Source: Hordeum vulgare subsp. vulgare (taxonomy: Eukaryota > Streptophyta > Magnoliopsida > Poales > Poaceae). From it: a stretch of 64,000 bases of DNA. Below are positions 49,823 to 60,004 of the stretch, piece by piece (the first letter of the stretch is position 1; each line of letters starts with the position of its first letter). A program made the position numbers and the translations under genes. Below the pieces are notes generated by a model. It had not been told where the DNA came from. It was given only the letters and a program-made list of their open reading frames with translations, and made no database searches. The stretch is from positions 1 to 64,000 of the forward strand of contig NW_025422615.1 of assembly GCF_904849725.1 (NCBI RefSeq). Direction: 5' to 3'.

Positions 49823-51644
49823 TGTTGGAATTATGCCCTAGAGGCAATAATAAATATAGTTATTATTATAATTCCTGTATCAAGATAATCGTTTATTATC
49901 CATGCTATAATTGTATTGAATGAAGACTCATTTACATGTGTGGATACATAGACAAAACACTGTCCCTAGCAAGCCTCTAGTTGGCTAGCCAGTTGATCAA
50001 AGATAGTCAGTGTCTTCTGATTATGAACAAGGTGTTGTTGCTTGATAACTGGATCACGTCATTAGGAGAATCACGTGATGGACTAGACCCAAACTAATAG
50101 ACGTAGCATGTTGATCGTGTCATTTTGTTGCTACTGTTTTCGGCGTGTCAAGTATTTTTTGTTCCTATAACCATGAGATCATATAACTCACTAACACCGG
50201 AGGAATACTTTGTGTGTATCAAACGTCGCAACGTAACTGGGTGACTATAAAGATGCTCTACAGGTATCTCCGATGGTGTTCGTTGAGTTAGCATGGATCA
50301 AGACTGGGATTTGTCACTCCGTGTGACGGAGAGGTATCTCGGGGCCCACTCGGTAATACAACATCACACACAAGCCTTGCAAGCAATGTGACTTAGTGTA
50401 AGTTGTGGGATCTTGTATTACAGAACGAGTAAAGAGACTTACCGGTAAACGATATTGAAATAGGTATGCGGATACTGACGATCGAATCTCGGGCAAGTAA
50501 TATGCCGAAGGAAAAAGGCAATGACATACGGGATTATATGAATCGTTCGCACTGAGGTTCAGACGATAAGATCTTCGTAGAATATGTAGGATCCAATATG
50601 GGCATCCAGGTCCCGCTATTGGATATTGACCGAGGAGTCTCTCGGGTCATGTCTACATAGTTCTCGAACCCGCAGGGTCTGCACACTTAAGGTTCGACGT
50701 TGTTTTATGCGTATTTGAGTTATATGGTTGGTTACCGAATGCTGTTCGGAGTCCCGGATGAGATCACGGACGTCACGAGGGTTTCCAGAATGGTCCGGAA
50801 ACGAAGATTGATATATAGGATGACCTCATTTGATTACCGGAAGGTTTTCGGAGTTACCGGGAATCTACCGGGAATGACGAATGTGTTCGGGGAGTTCACC
50901 GGCGGGGGGGAAACCCACCCCGGGGAAGCCCATAGGCCTTGGGGTGCCACACCAGCCCTTAGGGGCTGGTGGGACAGCCCAAGAAGGCCCTATGCGCCAT
51001 AGGAAGAAAATCAAAGAGAAAAGAAAAAAAAGGAGGAGGTGGGAAAGGGAAGAAGGACTCCACCCACCAAACCAAGTTGGACTCGGTTTGGGGGGGAGAC
51101 CTTCCCCCCTTGGCTCGGCCGACCCCCTTGGGGCTCCTTGATCCCCAAGGCAAGGCTCCCCCTCTTCCCCCTATATATACGGAGGTTTTAGGGCTGATTT
51201 ACGACGACTTTTCGACGGCAGCCCGACCACATACCTCCACGGTTTTTCCTCTAGATCGCGTTTCTGCGGAGCTCGGGCGGAGCCCTGCTGAGACAAGATC
51301 ATCACCAACCTCCGGAGCGCCGTCACGCTGCCAGAGAACTCTTCTACCTCTCCGTCTCTCTTGCTGGATCAAGAAGGCTGAGATCATCGTCGAGCTATAC
51401 GTGTGCTGAACGCGGAGGTGCCGTCCGTTCGGCACTAGATCGTGGGACTGATCGCGGGACGGTTCGCGGGGCGGATCGAGGGACGTGAGGATGTTCCACT
51501 ACATCAACCGCGTTCACTAACGCTTCTGCTGTATGGTCTACAAGGGTACGTAGATCACACATCCCCTCTCGTAGATGGACATCACCATGATAGGTCTTCG
51601 TGCGCGTAGGAAATTTTTTGTTTCCCATGCGACATTCCCCAACA
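49823..51644 (+). repeat. Angela-like 3' LTR
   Basis: It matches the 5' LTR end to end, with point differences and small indels. Examples are a 3-nt gain in a T-run near 50155 and an extra block near 51125-51150 before the C-rich stretch. It ends CCCCAACA, followed by the second GTCCA. Confidence 0.95.
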
Positions 51645-51649
51645 GTCCA

Positions 51650-52185
51650 CTCACTCTCCCGGAGATCAAGGCGCGCCAGTCGAGCAGCTGTCCTGAGATA
51701 ATGCGTCGTCCACAGCTAGTCGATCTTGCCATCGAGGTTAGCTGTACGGACTAAGAACACTTTCATCCATTTCATTATGTGTGTCACCATAGATCATTAC
51801 TGTGGTAACGAGGAATGGTGTTTCTGGGTGCTCTTTAGAAAGAGAGATTGGCAAACCAGGCTGCTCTTGAGAAAGAGAGATTGGCAAATCAGGCTGCTCT
51901 TGAGAAAGAGAGATTGGCAAGCCAGGCTGCTCTTCAGGCTGCTCTTGATTAGAGGGACGATTGATTGAGGAGGAGAGGTCCCGGAATGAGGCGGGTCAAC
52001 GAGCCATGTACGAGCTTTTTGTGGTAAGTTCTTTTTTCACATTAGCCAAATCATGTGTGTAATGTCTCTTTCATTACTAACTAATACGACCCACTCTTCA
52101 GGGTCTGCGCGAGGAGAGCGGTCAAGTCCCTCCGCCGATGCCCGTCTTCTCTTCGATTGGCACGATGAGTTTCATTATAAACTAG
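51650..52185 (+). pseudogene. Second CACTA gene, exons 5 (rest) to 7
   Basis: After the Angela element the interrupted exon resumes and reads TLPEIKARQSSS, then RRPQLVDLAIE, ending at a GT donor at 51737. A second exon-like block (51793-52023) contains three 33-bp repeats at 51828-51860, 51861-51893 and 51894-51926, which encode the 11-residue heptad-like unit ALEKERLANQA, as expected for a coiled coil. The first repeat has a TAG stop in that frame, and more stops follow near 51948. The block then reads RSRNEAGQRAMYELFV in a shifted frame. The last exon (52102-52185) reads GLREESGQVPPPMPVF and ends at TAG 52183-52185. Splice borders fit GT-AG. The gene is a pseudogene even without the retrotransposon. 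Confidence 0.75.
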
Positions 52186-52923
52186 TATTAATAATTGAGT
52201 GTCATCATGCTAACCGAGACACTGCAGAATATCTATTCTGCAGAATAACTCCCGAGCGGCATCGCACGACCCTTCTCCAGGTGTTTCTCTTCCTTGATGA
52301 CCACTACAGTCAGTTTCTCTTCTCCTCTTTCATATTCTCCTTGCCTTAATTTCCCCAACAATGACATAATTAGCCCATTTAGCTCCACAAAGACATAGTT
52401 AGCTAATTTACCTCCAAGAAGAGGAGAAGAGGAGAAATGAAAAGGAAGAACAAAAAGAAGAAGAGAAAGAGAAGAGAAGGAGGAGGAGAAGAAGGAGAAG
52501 GAGGAGGAGGAGGAGGAGGACAAGGAGGACAAGGCCAAGGACCTTCTAGTCCTTCTCCTCCTCCTCCTCCTTCTCCTCCTTCTTTTTTATTTCTTCTTCT
52601 TATCCTCCTCCTCCTATTTGTTCTCCTCTTTCATACTCTCCTTGCCTTAATTTCCCCAACAATGACATAATTAGCCCATTTAGCTCCACAATGCCATAAT
52701 AACCTCTAAATGGCATAAGAACCTTCGTTAGCTCATTAATATTATATACTTAGCTTGTTTTCCTCTAAAATAGGATAATTAGCCCATTTAGCTCCAAAAA
52801 GACATAGTTAGCTAATTTAGGTCCAAGAAGAGGAGAAGAGGAGAAGAAATAGGAAAAATGAAAAGAAAGAAGAAGAAGAAGAAGAGGAGAAGGAGGAGGA
52901 GGAGGAGGAGGAGGAGGAGGAGA
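52186..52923. repeat. CACTA 3' non-coding region with GGA/TCC tracts and direct repeats
   Basis: There is no gene here. Block A (52321-52389) recurs at 52622-52690, and block B (52369-52436) recurs at 52778-52846; all contain ATTAGCCCATTTAGCTCC. A purine-rich (GGA/GAA)n tract at 52436-52536 and a pyrimidine-rich (TCC/TTC)n tract at 52549-52625 face each other across AAGGAC-CTTCTA-GTCCTT (52537-52554), giving a large imperfect inverted repeat. A further (GGA)n run at 52870-52922 ends the region. An ATTCTGCAGAAT palindrome lies near 52233-52246. No CACTA terminus is seen. Confidence 0.8.
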
Positions 52924-53799
52924 AGTTTTCAAAATGCCATGGGGACTCACTTATCTTTTAGCACTGCTTTCCATCCTCAATCAAGTGGTCAAGTAGAAAG
53001 AGTGAATCAAATCCTAGAAGATATGCTCCAAACTTGTGTTATATCGTTCGGTATGAATTGGGAGAAGTGCCTTCCATTCGCCGAATTCGCTTATAACAAT
53101 AGTTATCAATCAAGCTTGGGCAGAGCCCCTTTTGAAGTTCTCTATGGACGAAGATGTCGGACACCTCTTAATTGGCCAGAAACCGGAGAGAGGCAACTCT
53201 TTGGCCCGGATATGATCCAGGATGCAGAAGAGCAGGTTCGCATTATTCGTGAAAAGTTGAAAACAGCCCAGTCTCGTCAAAAGAGCCAATATGATCGTCA
53301 TCGTAAGGCTGTGACCTTTGAAGTTGACAAGAAGGCTTACCTTCGGGTTACACCTTTGAAGGGTACCCATCGATTCGGTATCAAGGGCAAGTTGGCTCCT
53401 CGTTACATTGGTCCTTTTTGCATTCTTGCCAAACGAGGAGAAGTTTCCTGCCAGTTGGAACTTCCTCCGCATCTTTCCAAGGTTCATGATGTCTTCCACG
53501 TCTCGCAACTCAGGCGTTGCTTTTCGGATCCTATCCGTGAAGTGGACCACGAGACGCTTGATCTCCAAGATAACCTTTCATACCGAGAATACCCCGTGCG
53601 TATTCTTGATCAAGCTGAGCGTACCACTCGACGTCGAAACCTCAAGTTTCTTAAAGTTCAATGGTCAAATCATTCTGAAAAGGAGGCAACTTGGGAAAGA
53701 GAGGATCGTCTCCGACTTGAATATCCTGCGTTATTCCCGATGACTTCTAAATCTCGGGACGAGATTCTTTTGAGTGGGGGTGAGTTGTCACATCCCTAA
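52924..53799 (+). pseudogene. Gypsy integrase C-terminal part with chromodomain
   Basis: An open frame of about 291 codons begins in GGA-repeat-encoded Arg residues and becomes gypsy integrase at 52924. The final catalytic Glu of the DDE triad is in SSGQVERVNQ (52996-52998); the two Asp residues are lost with the truncation. Next come the family block FAEFAYNNSYQSSLGRAPFE, the GPY/F-like segment RYIGPFCILAKRGE, VHDVFHVSQLRRC and a chromodomain-like end (FLKVQWSNHSEKEATWERED). Chromodomains steer integration to chromatin marks. The frame ends at TAA 53797-53799, 14 bp inside the 3' LTR, as is common. It is non-functional because the core is missing. Confidence 0.9.
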
Positions 53800-54720
53800 C
53801 CCTTAAGCAAGTTAGTCTTGTGCTCATGTCTTCTTTGCATTTGCATCTAAGATTTTCCAACTAGAACAAAGAAAGAGGTGAGGGAAAAACTCAAACCATA
53901 GCCACTTCTTTAAAACAAAGGAAATCTCAAACTAGTTAAAATCAATGAACCCAAAATGGCCACAAGAAAAGTTCAAACTTTCTGATTAATCATGAAAGTA
54001 AATGAGCATTGGAGAAAACTATTTTCTTGACACTTTAAGCATTTTAAATAAATGCAAAAGCTACTGGGTTCACGTTTTAAATTTGAAAACAGAAACTTTA
54101 AATTTTCCAAAATGTTGAAAACTTTGGAAATGGTTGGGAATATTATAACAAATATTCAGGTGTGTTTAAAATAGTTTTTACAACCATTTTGGAGCTGAAA
54201 TAAATAGCAAAACAATAGTTAGCAAAACAGAAACAAAAATAGAAAAGAAAGAAGAGAAAGAAAATCTTACCTGTCGCCTGAGGAGGCCCAGCCCACCAGG
54301 GGCAGGGTCGTCTTCTTCCTCTGCCTTCTGGCAGAGGGGAGATCGACCACGGCGGCCCCATCCACCTCCTGCTTCGCCGTGGCGAGCTCCAGAGCCCCCG
54401 GGACAGCGCGACAACGGGGTTATCCTCCCCAAGGCCGACCCTATCCATTCCCCAGCACCGGTTCCCCCCTCCTCTCGGATCTTTTCCTCCCTCCTGCTGC
54501 CGCCATTACCACGAGCTCGAGCTCGAGCCACAGCGCTTCTAGCCACGAGAACCTCCCTCCGAGTAGTCCAGCAGCTTCGCCTCGTCGAGCTGGTCCTCCC
54601 TGCAGAAGCCGATGTCTCCCCGAGCTCTGCATCGCCCCAACGCCATCGTCTTCCACCTCCGGCCGCCGGACCTCTCCCGTCGATTCGCTCCCTCCGGCGC
54701 ACCCCCGAGCCCTACAACAA

Positions 54721-55738
54721 CACCATCGGAACCGCCGTGAGCTCGTCATCGTTTCCCTCTCACCCCACGCTCTTCCGTACACCGTAGCCCCGTTGCCCCC
54801 AAGGCCGAGAGCTCCTCGCCGCCGGTCATGTCGTCGTCGTCGCTCTGGTGTATGTTCCACGCGCCCGAGCTAGGGATCGAGCTCCTGGAGCCGCCAGGGA
54901 TGTCATGAGCCCTTCAGCTGCCCTCCCCGTGCCCTAGAGCCATCACTCGTAGAAGGCCGAGCTTCGGCCGCCGCTTCGGCTCGTCGACGGCGCCTCTCCC
55001 GGCGACCCTAGCCTCCCCTGATGCCCCCGCTAGATGCGGCGTTGCACCAGCTACCCGTAGCTCCTTTCTGCGCCCAAAACCGACGGCCGATGCGTTGTCT
55101 AGCTCTCTTCGGCGAGCCCTCCGCCGCGCTCGTGGTTGCCGCCGGCCATGCTCCGGTGGGGACCGACGTGGCAAAGCTAATCCAGTAGATTAGGAGCTTA
55201 AACTCTCGCTGACAGTGGGCCCAAGGCCATGTCAACACCATGGGAACCGCCGTGAGCTCGTCATCGTTTCCCTCTCACCCCACGCTCTTCCGTACACCGT
55301 AGCCCCGTTCCCCCCAAGGCCGAGAGCTCCTCGCCGCCGGTCATGTCGTCGCCGTCGCTGTGGTGTATGTTCCACGCGCTCGAGCTAGGGATCGAGCTCC
55401 TGGAGCCGCCAGGGATGTGATGAGCCCTTCAGTTGCCCTCCCCGTGCCCTAGATCCATCACTTGTAGAAGGCCGAGCTTCGGCTCATCGCCGGCGCCTCT
55501 CCCGGCGACCCTAGCCTCCCCTGATGCCCCCGCTAGATGCGGCCTTGCACCAGCTACCCGTAGCTCCTTTCTGCGCCCAAAACCGACGGCCGATGCGCTG
55601 TCAAGCTCTCTCCGGCGAGCTCTCCGCCGCGCCCATGGTCGCCGCCGGCCATGCTCCGGTGGGGGCCGACGTGGCAAAGCTAATCTAGTAGATTAGGAGC
55701 TTAAACTCTCGCTGACAGTGGGCCGAAGGCCAAGTCAA
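54721..55738. repeat. 515-bp tandem duplication inside the gypsy LTR
   Basis: Copy 1 is 54721-55235 and copy 2 is 55236-55738 (503 bp). They are almost identical, for example the run from CGCCGTGAGCTCG through CCACGCGC and the shared end GCTGACAGTGGGCC. Copy 2 has lost about 12 bp within a CGGCCGCCGCTTC stretch. The duplication is internal to the LTR and younger than the LTR itself. Confidence 0.88.
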
Positions 55739-56381
55739 CTCAGTTTAGGGGCTCGTCAGCGCGGGATTAATCTTAGAGAGGCTGACTAGTGGGTCCCCCC
55801 TGTCAGGTTTGACCTGAACAGGTCGGCTGACCTGCTGACGTCAGGCTGATGCAATAAAGAGAATTTCCAGTATAGAAATAAATCCAGGAAATTGCTAAAA
55901 CTTGTAAAAATCATAGAAATTAATCTGTAACTCCAATGAAAATAGTTTAGATATGAAAAAACATCAGAAAAATTCAAGGATTTTGAATATGCTATTTTCA
56001 ACCATGTTTGAAAAAGTTATAGAACCCTAACATGTAGAATAAGGAATAATTCAATTCTTAGAATTACTTTTTAAATGGAATTTGGAAAATATTCAAATTT
56101 CAATATGAATTCCATGATCACACACTGTCCTAATTACAATTCAGTACCCTAACATGACATCTCATGCATGTTAACATCAAGTTGATCTGAGCATCAGGTC
56201 GAATCAATTAAATCGGTATTCGAGAATACCTCGTTTGAATTGATATTTCAATGTGATTCAAATCAACTTCAAACCTAACACATGTTGATTATTAGTTTGT
56301 CACTTTGCATTATCATGCCATGCTCATGCATCATTTTGATTGCATATGATTGTTATTGAATATTGCCATTCATTTCGGTAG

Positions 56382-57676
56382 GCTCCGCACCCCCGGATTC
56401 AACCGAATATCCGTCTCACGGATATCGTCCCTCCTCTGAGCAACAAGGCAAGCAACCCTTTTGATCATCCCGATAATTCCCATGTTCTTGCTCCTGCACT
56501 TATTTATTGCATTAGGATCAAATGCTTCAACTGCTTTTGCCACGTTAGTTGAACCCACTTCCTTTGCATGACCTAACCTTGTCACAGTAAATAGCCGAAC
56601 CTTGCAACCTAGCATACCTGGTAGTTGTTTGAGCTATGATGTGCCTTATCCTGCTATGCATGCTATGCTTAGAGTTGTGTATGGTCTGTCATCTGGGAGA
56701 TGAACAGAATTGTGAGAATGTGTTCGGTAAGCAAAGGTTGTGTGTTGAATCTGCTTGGTAAAGGTACCGGTGAAAGGCTGTGTAGGAGTACATGGCGGGT
56801 TGTTTCATTGGAACCGTCCTTAGGAACTGAGTTCCGTGTATGTAATCCAAGACTAGATACTACCACATGCTGGGCCCTGAAATATGACCCCGCTCGGCCT
56901 ATTAATCGTTTAGTACTCGGTCCAGGAGTTGCAAGTAGTTTCTGGTGTTTATAGTAATGCTGGAGGCCGTGCATGGTGCTGACCTGAGAGGTGGACCGTG
57001 ATGCGGTAGACAGTGGCACAGTGTACCAAGTGGCACCCGGATGGTGGGCTTGGGAACCCTGCGCACATCGTTTGAGGCCGTGGCGGAAACCTCGGCCGGA
57101 CTTCCGTACGGCTTACTCTCAGATAGGCGATAAACCTGGACTAGGTACTAGTGTTGTTAACGGTCGTGGCCGACTCCCTCGCTGGGCTTCCGCTTGAAGG
57201 TTTCCGAGGTGCATGACGTGCACATGGCGATAAGTGGCGAGAGCGTGTGTGACGAAGTACACCCCTGCAGGGTTATGATCTATTCGAATAGCCGCGTCCG
57301 CGGATAGGGACTACTTGGAGACATATGTTGTTCATAGATACTCATAAAATTGCCAAGATAAGCGTGAGTGTCGTGGACGGCATTTCCGTACGGAGACGGA
57401 ATGATTCCACGATAGTGTATTGTTGTGGTGTTAGTGGACTCGTGTGCGAGAAGTCAAGTTGTCAAAATTATTTAAAAATGCAAGTTGTCTAGCGCCGAGT
57501 CAAATGCTGGCTTTCTGCATGAAACCCCACAATACCTTTTGATACCTTGCATGAGTAGTTAGTTGTCCTAAAGTCTTGCTGAGTACCTTCGTACTCATGT
57601 TTGCTTAATAAATGATGCAGAGGTTGCTAATGACCCTAATGGAGGGTTTTTCGTAGACATCGACGACGACGAGTAG
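56382..57676 (+). other. Candidate spliced mini-ORF in the gypsy LTR
   Basis: Segment 1 (56382-56447, 66 bp) follows an AG (CGGTAG) and ends AACAAG before GCAAGC, a GC-type donor. It encodes SAPPDSTEYPSHGYRPSSEQQ. Segment 2 (57621-57676) follows GATGCAG and encodes VANDPNGGFFVDIDDDE then TAG. Joining them keeps the frame across the phase-1 junction. The solo LTR shows the same arrangement (62026-62097 and 63556-63650). No first exon or promoter could be identified, so this is a hypothesis. Confidence 0.35.
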
Positions 57677-58430
57677 CTGGTGTCCCAGCTATGATCTGGC
57701 CCTACGTTGGATCTGTAGTATAGTCAGGCCATGTGCCTTCTAGTTGCCCTGTCTGTACTCAGACAGTTTAAACTCATCTGCTGGCTTGTAATTGAATGAC
57801 TGCTATTATGGGTCGTGAGACCCTTAATGTGTAATATTATGTGTGTGGCTCTTCCGAGCCTCTTAAGTAAAGCTTGTATGTTTATGGTTATGTTGTGATG
57901 CCATCGATGTATCTATACATATCGGTATGCCATGCGTACGTGTGTCATGCTGGATATGTATGGGGTTCGATTATCTAGTCGTGAACTTTAGTAGCACTCC
58001 TTACAAGGAAATGCCCCTTTGTGATCCAATGGGCCTTGGTAATTCGCTACTGCTCCGGACACATTGGTTGACCGGCATGTGTCCTTCTTAGCTCATGTGT
58101 CTGTCCCCTTTGGGAAATGTCACGCGATGTAATGGAGTCCTTGTAGCTTGCTACGACTCGTCTACATTCGCTGATGACCGACACCTGCTTTGCTGGGTCA
58201 TGTATGCCTGTCCTTGTGCGGTACTGCCACTTCGGTTTATGACTAGACATGTCGATCCGGGTTCTTTGACATTGGAATGCTAGCGACACTATTGCATACG
58301 TGAGTCAAAAGACGCAAACGGTCCCGGCTAAGGTAATGCTGCAGCCGTGGAGATAACCGTGCGTGAGACCGCAAAGGGATGCGATGTGTTACAGGCTGGA
58401 TTCCTACGGCTTAGGATCGGGGTCCCGACA

Positions 58431-60004
58431 GGAATATGTCGAGATTCTATGTAAATATGTTTTCATTTTCACATGAAGTGAAAATCTAGAGTGATGAATC
58501 GAGAGGGTACGAAAATGGTGCTAAAGATGTATGATTCCTATATAAGAGGAGCTACATAGTGCTGCAGAGACTAATCCCGAAGCATGAAATAAAGGAAAGT
58601 TTGTTGTAATATTACTTGTATCCTGTTTTAAAAATGTTTCAGTTTGTAGGATATGGAAATTTATAGTAATGAATAAAAAGGTTATCTAAACGTGCTAAAA
58701 TTGTATCATTTGTACAAATAAATTTTTGGAGGAGCTACATACTGCTACAGAGACAACTTTGACATCAACAAATGAAGCAGGACTGATAGCATATGTAAAT
58801 TTTTCTATTTAAGCAACTTTTCAGTTTCACACAAGAGAAAATATACTATGATGGATTGAAATGGTACAAAACATATTACGAATTGTCTGATTTCTACATG
58901 TAAGTTGTTGTTTGAGGTACATCATGCAACAAAAACTATCATGCAGAGACAATTTCAATTTTAGACAAACGGAAATCTAAATGACTAATTAAGATCTTGG
59001 GAAAATGATTCTAATGATGTATAATTCCTACATAAGGCTCAGCCACATACGGCTGCACAAAGTAGTGGCAAACTATGAAATGAAGAAAATGATGTTGTAA
59101 TATGGCGAGTACCCTATTTGAAAAATATTCCGCTTCCCCGGAAAGAGAAAATCTATATGTAATGAATAAAACGGTTACGAGAAAAGTGTTAAATGATATC
59201 ATTTCATATATAAGTTGTTGGAGGAGCTACATCTTGATGTAGAGACATATTCGGAAGCAAGAAATGAAGCGTGATTACTAGCATATGTCGATTTGTCTAT
59301 TTAAAAAAATATATTTTCAGATAAGACAAAATATACCATGTTGGACCGAAACAATACGAATAATATTACAAGTTGTCCGATTTTCACATGTAAGTCGTTG
59401 TGTGAGGTATATAATGCAACGGTAACTCCTCTTGAAGATTGAAATGATGGAAAGGTGTGTTGAATATGTGGAGATGCTATACAAATATGTTTTCATTTTC
59501 ACATGAAGTGAAAATCTAGAGTGATGAATAAAGAGGGTACGAAAATGGTGCTAAAGATGTATGATTCCTATATAAAAGGAGCCACATACTGCTGCAAAGA
59601 CTAATATCGAAGTATGAAATGAAGGAAAGGTTGTTGTAATATGACTTCTATCCTGTTTGAAAAATGTTTCAGTTTACACGGTAGGGAAATATACAGTAAT
59701 GAATGAAAAGATTATGAAAATGTGCTAAAATTATATCATTTGTACAAATAAGTTTTTGGAGGAGCTACATACTGCTCCAGAGACAACTTTGACAGCAACA
59801 AATGAAACAGGACTGATAGCATATGTCGATTTCACTATTTAAACAACTTTTCAGTTTCACATAAGAGAAAAATATACCATGATGGTACGAAATTATACAA
59901 AACATATTACAAGTTGTCCGATTTCCACATTTAAGTCGTTGTGTGATGTATATAATGCATCGATAACTACTCTTGAAGATTGAAATGAAGGAAAGGCGAG
60001 TGGA
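58431..60004. repeat. Second satellite, about 175-bp monomers in trimers
   Basis: Nine diverged monomers share the core GAAAATCTA...GATGAAT and GGAGCTACATACTGCTGCAGAGAC. The monomer cores begin near 58480, 58646, 58831, 58965, 59140, 59317, 59508, 59680 and 59859. The best identity is between positions 1030 bp apart (58431 and 59461), that is six monomers, and the pattern also repeats at about 515-541 bp (three monomers). Some monomers have a hairpin ATTTTCAC-ATGAA-GTGAAAAT (58465-58485, 59495-59515). It is unrelated to the 118-bp satellite. I do not recognise the family. Confidence 0.85.
60000..60004. repeat. Left target duplication GTGGA
   Basis: GTGGA precedes TGTCACG, and the second copy is at 63949-63953. 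The uninterrupted homologous site at 59452-59480 shows that the satellite simply continues across the insertion. Confidence 0.9.

Larger units (their letters stand above)
42732..51644 (+). mobile_element. Angela/BARE-like Ty1-Copia LTR retrotransposon, full length, nested
   Basis: This is an 8913-bp element with LTRs of 1803 and 1822 bp, both starting TGTTGGAATTATGCCC and ending CCCCAACA. It has a primer-binding site, a polypurine tract and the Copia order gag-protease-integrase-RT-RNase H. The 5-bp target duplication GTCCA flanks it (42727-42731 and 51645-51649). Removing it rejoins the CACTA exon in frame, so it inserted into the CACTA element. The two LTRs differ by eye at about 3% of sites over their first 1.1 kb, plus small indels. 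With the customary grass LTR rate this would mean an age of the order of one million years, a rough estimate. The family name rests on recognition of the LTR; Angela, BARE1 and WIS are close relatives. Confidence 0.95.
52924..58430 (+). mobile_element. 5'-truncated Ty3/gypsy (chromovirus-like) retrotransposon
   Basis: Only the end of pol and the 3' LTR remain. The left break lies exactly where the (GGA)n run meets integrase coding sequence (SFQNAMG). The right end GGTCCCGACA is followed by satellite DNA beginning GGAAT. The 5' LTR, gag, protease, RT, RNase H and most of the integrase core are absent, and so is the left target duplication. It may be Tekay/Del lineage, judged by the chromodomain-like tail and the TGTCAC LTR start; this is inference. 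Confidence 0.88.
53786..58430 (+). repeat. Gypsy 3' LTR, 4645 bp
   Basis: It starts TGTCACATCCCTAACCC after the purine tract TGAGTGGGGGTGAG and ends GGGGTCCCGACA. It has an AT-rich 5' part, a GC-rich middle (54280-55740) with a 515-bp tandem duplication, an AT-rich stretch, then a block shared with the solo LTR further right: an exon-like segment at 56382-56447, a hairpin at 57292-57303 and an acidic segment at 57620-57676. Its length is unusual even for gypsy LTRs. Confidence 0.82.

Noticed and set aside
52437..52670. Lys/Glu/Gly-rich frame
   Set aside because: It is a translation of the GGA/GAA microsatellite.
39390..52923. Complete CACTA element with terminal inverted repeats
   Set aside because: No CACTA/TAGTG-type terminal inverted repeat pair or 3-bp target duplication was found at either side, so only an internal fragment can be supported.
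54178..54873. Open frames in both directions in the gypsy LTR (164 codons plus, 174 and 139 codons minus)
   Set aside because: The GC-rich sequence lacks stops in several frames, and the products are low in complexity without family similarity.
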